Source: Rhineura floridana (Eukaryota; Chordata; Lepidosauria; Squamata; Rhineuridae). From it: a stretch of 64,000 nt of DNA. The notes below the pieces were generated by a model. That model was not told the origin of the DNA. It was given only the letters and a program-made list of their open reading frames with translations, and did no database searches. The DNA lies in NCBI RefSeq assembly GCF_030035675.1, contig NC_084480.1, positions 23,393,263-23,457,262 on the forward strand. The letters run 5' to 3'. Numbering within the stretch: position 1 is the stretch's first letter; each line of letters opens with the position of its first letter. Below are positions 20,761 to 30,962 of the stretch, in pieces. The translations under genes and the position numbers were made by a program.

Positions 20761-21006
20761 TTGTTTTTAAAAGTTTATCTAGGGCTGGAAAGATCTGTCA
20801 AATTTGGTTCTCTCAGTTTCTCATTTTTCCAAACTGAAATTTCAGTTCTCCACGTTTCTGCAGCAATTTGGTTTTTTTTTTAAAAAACAATTCTCACGAA
20901 AATTCTTCAGCATTTAGTGTGAATGTCTCCTAGTAAATACATTTTTTGTATGCAGTTTTTACCTATGTACACATTTTGCAAGAAGTTTCTCTAATGTAAT
21001 GCATTT

Positions 21007-22991
21007 CAAGTATAACGATGGTAACTGGATAGCCAGCCACTTTATTAGATCAAAATGTATGAATACTTGGGTGTGACATTTAAAAGCTCAGGATCCTGGT
21101 CTGCACACCTGAAAGCTACACCCCTGGTGGCCAATGTAACTGCAAATGCTACCCTTCATTTTTTGGCTGGTCCAGGTGGGGAGACGATGGTTAACAGACC
21201 TTTATAAGGGTGTTAGGAATAAATTTATTCTAGACCCCAAAAAGTTGCCTGGGGTTGTCAAGAGTGGTTTAAAAGAACCTACATTTCTGTCAGAACCAAT
21301 GTTGCAAAGAATTCTGGACCCTAGAGAAACACAACTCAAAGTTCAGTTTCTTCCCATGAGAAATAACACCCATAGGCGCCTCTCTGGCTGGAATAATAAT
21401 ATCTTGGAAAGATAAAATGTATCCCAGTTGATTGTTGATAGTTTCTCTTGTCTTGCTTCATTTTTTCATACACACCCTGACATTGTAGTTAAATAGCATA
21501 ACAGAACAAGTGTTCCTAAACACTTTGCTAGAATGAATCCATAGTTTTACGTCATACTGCTGACACAAGCACACTAAAGCCTCATGTTTACCTTTTCACC
21601 AAATGTCAATCTAACCCTCTTACTCGCATTTCCTCAGTTCTTATCTCATATTAAGCTGCTTAGATTGACATGTGTATGAATTATTTATCAAACTCTCGCT
21701 TTTTAGAATTATGAGAAATGTAACAAAGGATAAGAAAATGCGCTTGTTTTATTCGGTAATATTGTATTTTTATTCTATGATTTTAGTAAACATTGCATCT
21801 TGTTTTGCTTATGAAACCTATATAAATGAAGCTTTGGGCTAATAAAGTTGTTCTCTCTCCTGACAGACTGTGGTCTGTATGGTTAGAGACCCTTTCTTGA
21901 TCAAGCAAGTAATTGTCTGTGTGTCTGCTTTACTTTTGGTATCTGGCGGGACCACTAACAGGTAAAATAAATTATTGAGCTTGTGTGCCTAATTAGAATT
22001 AAGGTATACGCCTGCTCACCCCCCCAGAGAAGGGAGGGGGTATTTAAATTTGTTCCTAACAAGGGCAAACTGCTTTCCCAGGTGTTATATGGAGCACCAA
22101 TAGGCGCCTACTCTGACATTGCAACATTGGAATCAGTGCAGCATAAGTTTCTGTCCAGAGTGCTAGAAGTCCCTAGCTCTACCTCTAAGGCCATAGCCCA
22201 TTTAGAAATAGCTCAGTGGGAATGCTTGTCCAGAAAGAATCCATCTTCTTCCAGTTTTTCAGCTGGTTTCACTTTTGGTGTTATTGGTATATAAGGACAT
22301 GGGGAAGGGCTCTCGGGCAGCTAAAATGTGCTCTCTTATTTCTATGCTAGGACGTTTGCTGGCCCATTTGTCTGCAAGAGTCTATGTAGGTGCCTGAGAG
22401 GAGATCTCCAGACGACTATATGGTACCAATATTCAGACCACGAAGGCACTTGCAGCTAGATGCTGTTATACTTCCTGGAAAGGGTCCCCCATATCTGTCT
22501 CTTATCTGTTCACATGAGCTGAGATGGGTCTTAACCAAATGCAGACTGAAGTCCGCGCAGTCCTTCCAGCTGGTTGCCTCATGGTAGAGGATGTGGTACA
22601 TTTCTTAATGGAATGCCCCCTGTACTCTGACCTGAGGACTCAATATCTCGAGCCCTTTTTATCTGAGATGAGCAATAACTCCCCTTTAAATGCCATTACC
22701 TTTTAACTAGCTGGCGCAGACTACTATATATCATTCAGAACTGCCAAATTCATTAAACTGGCCCTGGGAAAAAGGAAATGATTGACTATTTCTGAAGAGG
22801 ACATATATACCAACATACATTTCCCAGATTCTGTGGGAGAAGGTTTGTAACCAGTTTTTATTATGGTAACACATTTAATGGGTATTTATTTTGATGTTTT
22901 ATTACTGTTTTCTGCTATTGATTTTATTATTATGTCTGTGTATGCATATGGCCTGTTCAGTCGATAAGCAATAAAATTTGATTTGATTTGA
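21007..22991 (+). mobile_element. LINE (same lineage as 60090-64000), with TSD, carrying a solo LTR
   Basis: Perfect TAATGCATTT repeats at 20997-21006 and 22992-23001 bound the insertion, and the 3' tail is a GATTT repeat. Translated pieces match the 60221-62704 protein: YLGVTFKSSGSW versus YLGFTFQSSGSH, LLSQVLYGAPIGAYSDIATL versus IIPQLIYGIQATTRDKFPEL, and DVVHFLMECPLYSDLR versus NIHVLLHCPIYEHLR. It is 5'-truncated with many stops and frameshifts. A solo LTR (21211-21960) lies inside. Confidence 0.85.
21211..21960 (+). mobile_element. Solo LTR fossil, 750 bp
   Basis: The ends form the short inverted repeat TGTTAG ... CTAACA, as LTRs do. A TATA-like CTATATAAAT lies near 21818 and an AATAAA signal near 21841, giving a U3-R-U5 order on the plus strand. 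There are no internal retroviral genes, so recombination between two LTRs probably removed them. A clear target duplication is not visible. It is younger than the LINE it interrupts. Confidence 0.65.
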
Positions 22992-23307
22992 TAATGCATT
23001 TTATGTTATTTCCACTAATATTTTCATTTTTATGTGCACTTTCCCCTAATATATGCATTTTTGTAAATTCTTATTAGAGAACTGCATCACAAAATTCAGA
23101 TAAGTGCAAATTTCAAAGGATGAGACGTTTTGGTTCTCGTTGTTTTGGAAAATGTGAATTTGATACATTTGGCTATGAATATGAACTGAATCAAATTTCT
23201 CCCCATCCCTAAATCTATTTGCTTCTTATTTCAAGACTCTCAGAACCAATTATTATGTGTGTGTGTATGCATCCATGTGCTCACATGTGTATCACAATGT
23301 ATACTTA

Positions 23308-23640
23308 GGCCACATTCACACCATACATTTATTCCACTATTATTCCACTTTAAGCAGTCATGGCTTTCCCCAAAGAATCATGGGAAGTGTAGTTTGTGAA
23401 GGGTGCTGAGAGTTGCTAGGAGATCTCTATTCCCCTCATAGAGCTACAATTTCCAGAGTTCTCTGGGAAGAAGGACTAGCTGTTAAACCATTCTGGAAAT
23501 TGTAACTCTGTGAGGAGAATAGGAGACCGCTCACAGCACTCAGAATCCTTCACAAACTATACTTCCCAGGATTCGTGGGGGAAGCCATGACTGTTTAAAG
23601 TGGAATAATAGTGGAATAAATATGTAGTGGGAATGTGGCC
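23308..23640. mobile_element. 333-bp PIF/Harbinger-type MITE with TTA TSD
   Basis: The long inverted ends GGCCACATTCACACCATACA and (right) TAGTGGGAATGTGGCC are flanked by TTA at 23305-23307 and 23641-23643. A three-base TWA duplication is the Harbinger signature. The inner inverted blocks are AATCATGGGAAGTGTAGTTT and ACTATACTTCCCAGGATTCG. This is the most complete copy of the family. Confidence 0.82.
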
Positions 23641-23764
23641 TTAAGAGTTCTGTGTATATTTTGCAATAGCAGGAGGAATTTATTTTTGGAAAAGCTATTA
23701 AAACCTCAAGTGTCAGCAATTAAAAGAAATCATGTGAATTAATAACCACAGAAGAAGAACTAGC

Positions 23765-23925
23765 TCGAGCAGTGGTTGAATGCCAGAGGCAGCTGGAAAG
23801 CTGGCAGCCTGTTGGGTATGCATTAAGTTGGATTCCTGCATTGAGCAGGGGGTTGGACTTGATGGCCTTATAGGCCCCTTCCAAAGTAACGATTCTGTCA
23901 TTCTATGATTCTATGAACTAGCTGG
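23765..23925 (+). mobile_element. CR1 3' end fragment
   Basis: GGATTCCTGCATTGAGCAGG, GGACTTGATGGCCTTATAGG, and the repeated CR1 terminal octamer ATTCTATGATTCTATGA. Confidence 0.88.
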
Positions 23926-24295
23926 TTTTGGCAGCCATTTTAAATTAGGCAAAGAGTGTTTCCACAGCGCCCTGTTCCAAATGGTTGATGTCCAAGATTT
24001 CAATTCTTTCTTTCTTTCTACAGGATCGTAGACACAGGATCGTAGACACAGGATCATGCAGAAATGTTTTTAAAAAATGAATATTATTTTCATTAGAAAA
24101 ATGGGCTAGGTTCTCTTTTGTTTTTTTTAATAGTGTGTGGACACATGTCACAATCTGTTATCAGCCTTTCAGAATCTGGGATTCCTACCGGAAGACAGGC
24201 AGAGCTCAGTCCCAGAGCTATTGAAATAATGGATACATAATAGGTGGGGATTGGAAGATTTGATTATTCTTAGTTTATTGTTTTGTGCACTGTGG
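23926..24295. other. Unassigned, with a small tandem repeat
   Basis: A 15-bp unit (ACAGGATCGTAGACA) is repeated about twice near 24021-24056. Nothing else is recognisable. Confidence 0.4.
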
Positions 24296-24400
24296 GGCAA
24301 TGGCAGCCAGTGGCTCCATGTCAGAGGGGCAGTGGAACACGCACCAGGTTTTAGTCTGAACATTCAAGGAGCTGTCCAAGATGCTTCAGCTCCTTGAAAG
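24296..24400. mobile_element. Half of a palindromic hAT MITE
   Basis: GGCAGCCAGTGGCTCCATGT followed by AGGTTTTAGTCTGAACATTC and AGCTCCTTGAAAGTTCAGAC. The left arm and centre of the 10224-10348 family are present; the right arm is lost at the junction with the L2 element. Confidence 0.65.
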
Positions 24401-25815
24401 TTCAGACCCAGTGGAGTGTAACAAATATAGACAAGTCACCAACACCCCTTTCTTAGCAAAGGTGGTGGAGAAGGTGGTTGTACAGCAATTGCAGGTATTT
24501 ATGGATGGGACTGATTATCTAGATCCATCACAATCTGGATTCAGACCTGCTTTTGGAACAGAATCAGACTTGGTCACCCTGATGACCTTTATTGGGAGAG
24601 AAACCCTGTTACTTCTGCTCAATCTCTCAGCGGCACTTGATACCATTGATCATGGTATCCTCCTGGACCAACTTAGTGGGATGGTTATTGGAGGCACTGT
24701 ATCAGGGCCTCATCCAGAGAGTAACACTGGGTGAGTGTTCCTTGGCCCCCTGGCTCTTGTGCTATGGAGTGCCATAGGGTACTATTCTCCCACCAGTGGT
24801 GTTCAACATCTATATGAAGCCGTTGTGAGCGGTGATTAGGAGTTTTGGAGCAAGGTGTCAGCAATATCCAGCTTTATTTCTCCATAATATCTAAATCAGA
24901 AGAGGCTGTGAACACTCTGGATCTGTGTCTGAATGCTGTATTGGACTTGGTGAGGGCCAATAAACTGTACTTGACTTGCCGGAAGACAGAGGCTCTTTGG
25001 GTAGGTGATTCCCATGTCCGGGAAATAGGCAGGTTACCTGCTCTGGATGGGGTCGGGCTCCCCCTGAAGGACCAGATCCATAGCTTTAAAGAACTCCTGG
25101 ATTCATCTTTGTCATTAGAGGTCCAAGTATTCTCTGTGGTTACGAGTCCCTTTTAACAGCTTTGTCTGGTTCATTAGCTATGGTCATTCCTGGACAGGCA
25201 TAGCCTGAGCTCTGTAGTCCATGCATTGGTAACCTTGAGGCTGGATTACTGCAATGTGCACTATGTGGGGCTGCCCTTGTTCCTGGTTTGGAAGCTCCAA
25301 CTGGTGCAAAATATGGTGATCAGATTGCTAATGGCAGCATATGGCTGACAACTTCACTTTTAAAACATCTGCACTGGCTGCCCATCTGCTACCAAGCCAG
25401 GTTCAAGCTCCCAATAATTTACAAAGCCCTAAACAACCTAGGTCCAGGGTATCTTAGGGACCACCTGAATCCTTCTATCCCAGCTTGATCATTGAGATTT
25501 TCTGCAGGAGTGGCTTTGGTCATCCCCCAAGTTGGTGAGGCTCATTTAACATCAACAGGAAATCGAGCCTTCAATGTCATTAGCCCAGTTCTCTGGAATT
25601 CTCTGCCATCGGAGATTCTGCAGGCGCTTTCTATTTCGCCAGGCTTATGCAGGCAATTAAGAACATGGGTGGGTTTTTTGCAACCTTTGTTTTTATTGTA
25701 TTTTTAATGTTTTTTTAAAAAAATCTATGGTGGATGTTGTTTTAAACATGTTGTAAACCACTTAAATGTTTTTAAAGAAATAGCAGTATACAAATATTTT
25801 TATAAATAAATAATT
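24401..25815 (+). mobile_element. L2-clade LINE, second half, decayed
   Basis: Frames in order: YRQVTNTPFLAKVVEKVVVQ and QSGFRPAFGTESDLVTLM (reverse transcriptase), NLSAALDTIDHGILLDQL (motif A), a lost motif B/C region, then HLHWLPICYQARFKLPIIYK and ALNNLGPGYLRDHL, and finally SPVLWNSLPSEIL. The 3' UTR ends in an ATAAATAAATAA tail. At least four frame breaks or stops show it is dead. It is missing its endonuclease half. Confidence 0.85.
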
Positions 25816-26005
25816 TCTGCAGAATTTTGTCTAAGATGTGCATTTTTGAACATATTTTTGGGTTGAAGAACTGCATTGCAAAATTCAGGGACATGCACAT
25901 TTCAAAGGATCACTGTCCTTTAGTTTGAGTATTATTTTGGGAAGTATGTGTTAGGAAAGTTTTCATTCAAACGTGAGGCAAGCCTAAATTCTCCCGCCCC
26001 AACTC
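25816..26005 (+). repeat. Dispersed repeat 'F', fragment
   Basis: GAAGAACTGCATTGCAAAAT and CATTTCAAAGGATCACTG match the right half of the family, which may have been split by the L2 element to its left. Confidence 0.55.
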
Positions 26006-27049
26006 TGTGATTCCTTTTATTTACAAATTGTTACAACATATGATAGAGATCCAGAACCCTGAAGAAAACTGATTAGCCACCAAGCAGCCAAGGTTGTGTG
26101 GAGAAAATCATGTCTGTGGCAGCAGAATTTGTGTCAGGCCACTTCAGAAAGTGGGGAGATTGGCATTCTATCCTCCTATTGCTTCTCAAATGACTTTCCA
26201 GGAAAACTAGCTGCTAATTGTGGTGTCAGAATCTTTTGCTTTGGACCAATGCAACTTTTGAATTTTAACTTCGGATAGAAGTTGTGGTTTGGGGGTTTTG
26301 TCTTATGTTGAACTCAGTAAACTGGTATTCTTGGTATTGCCTTGGGAGGGAAAGGACCACATGCAGTGTTTCTTAAGTAACATTTTAACAGCAAAAGAAT
26401 TTGATTATTATCATTTATAGGGATGTTTTGAAAGAATTAATTCTATAGCAGGTTTTTTTTCAGGCTTGAAAATGATCAAATGTCACTGTTGTCCAGGCAC
26501 TGACTTGGTGAGGGCTGTGAAATCCCCTGGCACTGAGCCCAAAAGACTATCTCTCTTTTCCCCTTATATGGCTATCCTGTTGCACATTAGTAGGGTGAAG
26601 GTTGCCTAACGTGCTCTGTAAGCTATGAACAGAAAGCTGGGCATATAATGATTTCATTGCAAGCTATTGTCAGACTCGAGTTGCAGTGACCACTGTTTTA
26701 AGGAGGCTCTGAATCAAGACAGCTCCTCCCCCCCTCCCCTTTCCACACAAAACGGTGAGTGCCAAATGGGGTAATTGGGGAGGAGGGAAACAATGCTCAT
26801 AAGCATCTCTGGATGACAGCTTCAGCCCCATAACCAGCCTTAATGTTCTGGGAGAGACAGCAAAAAAGTTTGGGGGGGGAGAAAAATCTGTAACATATTT
26901 AATTATTTATTTTTGTAACATTTTTAGGGGGGCAAAAATTTGGGGGGGACCTTCCTAGCAAAACTGTACATATGTCACAATTTTGAGAGAGCAGAAGAAA
27001 CGCATAGAATGTGGTATACTGGACACAGGTTTAGCTTATCCACAAAGCA
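26006..27049. other. Unassigned
   Basis: No named repeat or exon-like segment. G-rich runs occur at 26865-26950. Confidence 0.4.
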
Positions 27050-27073
27050 AACTTATGTGTGTCTACTCAGAAG

Positions 27074-27189
27074 CAGAGCTTGGAAAAGTTACTTTTTTGA
27101 ACTACAACTCCCATCAGCCCAATCCAGTGGCCATGCTGGCTGGGGCTAATGGGAGTTGTAGGTTAAAAACGTAACTTTTCCAAGCTCTG
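27074..27189. mobile_element. 116-bp hAT MITE with perfect 8-bp TSD
   Basis: Ends CAGAGCTTGGAAAAGTTACT and AACTTTTCCAAGCTCTG, with inner ACTACAACTCCCATCAGCCC and its inverse. Perfect CTCAGAAG duplications lie at 27066-27073 and 27190-27197. It has landed inside a copy of the TGCAATCCTAT-type short MITE, whose remainder runs to about 27255. Confidence 0.92.
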
Positions 27190-27251
27190 CTCAGAAGTAG
27201 GACCCACTGACTTCATGAGACCTACTCCCAGATAAGTGTATATATAGGAAT

Positions 27252-28165
27252 GCATCATCATTCATTGACGATCACTTGTGGCCGAGTGAGATTGTCTTCC
27301 AGGGTAAGATCTTTAATAATGGGTCCATAAGTAACTGTGGAGGCCAATTCTGGATCCACACAGCCTCCCACAGTGAGGACATAGGTTTCCAGATGGAAGA
27401 TGGTCACGATGAGGATTTGCTTGATGTGCCTTCCGCTTAGGCTCATTTGTCCCTTTTGCCCTGTACTCGGGCTTCTTCAAAGTCCACAGCACCTTTGATA
27501 ATGGCCGATCTCCAATTGAGACGCTCATGGGCCAAGGTTTCCCAGTTCTCAATGCTTATGTTACATTTTTTTAGATTAGCTTTGAGAATATCTTTAAACC
27601 TCTTTTGCTGTCCACCGATATTCCGTTTTCCATCCTTAAGTTGGGGGTAAAGTAGCTGCTTTGGAAGATGGTGATCAGGCATTCGAACAACATGGCCGGT
27701 CCAACCAAGTTGATGTTGGAGGATCATTGTTTCAACACTGGTGGTCTTTGCTTCTTCCAATACGCTAACATTAGTCCACCTATCTTCCCAACTAATTTGC
27801 TGAATTTTCCGGAGACAGCGTTGGTGGAATCTTTTAAGAAATTGGGAGTGTTGTTTATAGATGGTCCATGTTTCACAGGCGTACAGTAAGGTTGGTAGTA
27901 CAATGGCTTTGTAAATAAGCATTTTGTTCTCCCTGCGAATATCCCGATCCTCGAACACTCTATGCTTCATTTGGGAGAATGCGGCACTCGCAGAGCTCAG
28001 ATGATGCTGAATTTCAGCGTCGATGTCAGCTTTTATAGAGAGATGGCTGCCAAGATAAGAAAAGTGATCGACATTCTCCAGGGTCGCACCATTAAGCTGG
28101 ATTGATGGTGCTACAGAGGGATTGGTTCGCACTTGCTGATGAAGCACTTTGGGTTTTTTATGTTA
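27252..28165 (-). mobile_element. Non-LTR retrotransposon C-terminal region ending in a zinc finger
   Basis: The minus frame 28147-27443 reads LENVDHFSYLGSHLSIKADI, YKAIVLPTLLYACETWTIYK and CLRKIQQISWEDRWTN, the post-reverse-transcriptase region of many LINEs. ISIENWETLAHERLNWRSAI follows. After a frame change near 27450 the end reads LCPHCGRLCGSRIGLHSYLW TH (positions 27340-27400), a C2H2-type finger found at the C-terminus of some non-LTR elements. The 3' tail has an ATGATG-type repeat. The clade could be RTE-like or I/Vingi-like; I cannot decide. Confidence 0.75.
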
Positions 28166-29050
28166 AGCGAGAGGCCAAGCTTTTCATATGCTTCTGCAAA
28201 GACATTGAAATAGCTATTTTTGTTGTTTTAAAATAGCCCTTGTGGCCATGAAGATATGCTTGAAAGTATAAATGCCTAGTGAAATCTCGAGAGGTGAGCA
28301 GGATTTCCATTGGCCAAGTGTGGCTTCCATGCCCTCTATAGATAGTTGCTTTCTTGAGTAGCAAAGCCAGCACAAATTATATAAAATGAAGAGTAAACTA
28401 TTCATAATTTTTTTAAAAAAACAGCACATATGTAATTGTGTTCAATTTGCAAAGTTTGAATTTTTGCTTTCTCTTCCTACATAATTTGGATTGCCTTTGC
28501 ATAATTTTGCAGAACTTTAATTACGTTAGTGTAGTATTTATCTATTTATTTACACAAGCCACTTCTGCCCTCTCTCTCCCCAACCTCTCAAAGTAAATAA
28601 ATAGTCAAGACAACTTACAAACAGGGAAAACAACAATCAGCTACAGTAAAATAGCAGCAAACCCTTCAAATGGGTTTAAAGGATTTTGTTTTACAAGATT
28701 AAAAGCAGTAGTAGAACACAGAGTATGTTCACTGTGTGTATATATGCAAAGCTGCATCACTTCACACTTGGCATGGCAGCAGCGTCCTTCGTTAAACTCT
28801 GAGACAAAGACTAAGGATGTCCTAGTGACTTCTGGTTGGATGATTAAGAGAGGTGAGTGTAGCACAGGCCTCTCCCTCTGAGTACTCCACCATTGTTCCC
28901 TGATTGCCTTCAGGTGTTGAATCAAAACACCCAATACTTACTACACTTCCCTGTAAAATAAAAGAGACAGATCAATGTTGAGATATTTGACTACCTCTCC
29001 ACGTTGCATTAGTTAACTAGATAGAACATCCTATCGTACCTTTCTGCTCT
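28166..29050. other. Mostly unassigned, with a LINE tail
   Basis: 28511-28690 resembles an antisense L2-type 3' end (TTTATCTATTTATTTACACA, CAACCTCTCAAAGTAAATAA). The rest shows nothing I can name. Confidence 0.45.
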
Positions 29051-29062
29051 TATTTTTTAGCT

Positions 29063-30152
29063 TTGTATTTACTTGTTGGTTTTGTTAATGACCTAGAATT
29101 AGGAGTGAGCAGTGAAGTGGCCAAGTTTGCTGACGACACTAAATTGTTCAGGGTTGTTAAAAGAAAAAGGGATTGTGAAGAGCTCCAAAAAGATCTCTCC
29201 AAACTGAGTGAATGGGCGGAAAAACGGCAAATGCAATTCAATATAAACAAGTGTAAAATTATGCATATTGGAGCAAAAAATCTTAATTTCACATATACGC
29301 TCATGGGATCTGAACTGGCGGTGACCGACCAGGAAAGAGACCTCGGGGTTGTAGTGGACAGCACAATGAAAATGTTGACCCAGTGTGCGGCACCTGTGAA
29401 AAAGGCAAATTCCATGCTAGCGATAATTAGGAAAGGTATTGAAAATAAAACAGCCGATATCATAATGCCGTTGTATAAATCTATGGTGCGGCCGCATTTG
29501 GAATACTGTGTACAGTTCTGGTCGCCTCATCTCAAAAAGGATATTCTAGAGTTGGAAAAGGTTCAGAAGAGGGCAACCAGAATGATCAAGGGGATGGAGC
29601 GACTCCCTTATGAGGAAAGGTTGCAGCATTTGGGGCTTTTTAGTTTAGAGAAAAGGCGGGTCAGAGGAGTCATGATAGAAGTGTATAAAATTATGCATGG
29701 CATTGAGAAAGTGGATAGAGAAAAGTTCTTCTCCCTCTCTCATAATACTAGAACTCGTGGACATTCAAAGAAGCTGAATGTTGGAAGATTCAGGACAGAC
29801 AAAAGGAAGTACTTCTTTACTCAGCGCATAGTTAAACTATGGAATTTGCTCCCACAAGATGCAGTAGTGGCCGCCAGCTTGGACGGCTTTAAAAGAAGAT
29901 TAGACAAATTCATGGAGGACAGGGCTATCAATGGCTACTAGCCATGATGGCTGTGCTCTGCCACCCTAGTCAGAGGCAGCATGCTTCTGAAAACCAGTTG
30001 CCGGAAGCCTCAGGAGGGGAGAGTGTTCTTGCACTCGGGTCCTGCTTGCGGGCTTCCCCCAGGCACCTGGTTGGCCACTGTGAGAACAGGATGCTGGACT
30101 AGATGGGCCACTGGCCTGATCCAGCAGGCTCTTCTTATGTTCTTATGTTCTT
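29063..30152 (+). mobile_element. CR1 LINE, 5'-truncated, frame open over 292 residues
   Basis: Frame 29063-29941 runs from just before the reverse transcriptase active site (VGFVNDLELGV, KFADDTKLFR) through DLGVVVDSTMKM and MVRPHLEYCVQFWSPHLKKD. It then continues through KRATRMIKGMERLPYEERLQ to the natural C-terminal DKFMEDRAINGY stop. The 3' UTR carries GGATGCTGGACTAGATGGGC and a TTCTTATG-type octamer tail. The unbroken frame suggests a fairly recent insertion. It is a different CR1 subfamily from 15590-16556. Confidence 0.92.
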
Positions 30153-30389
30153 AAGAACGGGAAAAAAACAGTGGCAGCTGTAAGAAACGCAGGATTTCAG
30201 AAAAGCCTGCTGATCTAAATTAACTTCACTGCTCACTGAAAAGCAAGCAGTGCTTATTTTAATTAATTGTTATGATTGTAATAAAACCTCTAAGCAGCTT
30301 ACAAAAAAGTTAAAGTTTAATAAATAAAATCAGTGAAAGCAAGCAATTAAAACATGTATAATATAATTAAAATTAAGAGTAAGCTTTTT

Positions 30390-30770
30390 TTTTTTTTACA
30401 GTCATCCTGGGCTCCTTCTGGGAGGAAGGCGGAATATAAATTTAATATAGAAATAATAAAAAAAAATTTTTTAAAAAGGATCAAGACATGTAGATGTTTA
30501 CATCTGGAGAGACTTGCCTAAACAAAAATGTTTTAAGTAGGTACTGAAAAGTGTACAGTGAAGGTGTTTGCCTGATGTCTACAGGCAGGGACCAAATGGG
30601 AAGGTATTCCAGATTCTGGAAGACACACACATCCACAAAGGCCATGTCTCTAGTGCCCACGTGCTGTACATCTAATGGCAGGGGGCCCAGAGCAATAAGA
30701 CACCCTATTCCCAAGCCATTTGAGGGTGGCTGGGTCAGCCTGCCCCAGCAGCGTTTCAGTGTAATTTCAT
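30390..30770. mobile_element. L2-type fragments
   Basis: 30390-30470 is a plus-strand L2 tail (TCCTGGGCTCCTTCTGGGAG, GGCGGAATATAAAT). 30484-30770 is antisense L2-like coding debris (YTFQYLLKTFLFRQ on the minus strand). Confidence 0.6.
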
Positions 30771-30861
30771 GCAAGTGACAAGCAGGAAAATGGAGGTGGG
30801 GGCAGAAATAGAGACTGAAAAGGGGGTGGCAGAAAAAGTGGGGAAAGGGATACCTCACCTA

Positions 30862-30962
30862 CCGGTGGGCTCCATGCCAGAGGGGCAGTGGAATCCACTT
30901 CAGGTTTTAGTTTGAACTTTCAAGGAGCTGTCCAAGGTGCTGAAACATGTCCCCTTTTTTTC
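30862..30962. mobile_element. Half of a palindromic hAT MITE
   Basis: TGGGCTCCATGCCAGAGGGG and AGGTTTTAGTTTGAACTTTC, abutting the CR1 copy to its right. Confidence 0.6.

Larger units (their letters stand above)
20783..23214 (+). repeat. Dispersed repeat 'F' split by a LINE
   Basis: The left part 20783-21006 and right part 22992-23214 form one 'F' repeat. The two halves are separated by a LINE (21007-22991) with perfect 10-bp TSDs, and the right half ends in AATTTCTCCCCATCCCTA. Confidence 0.8.
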
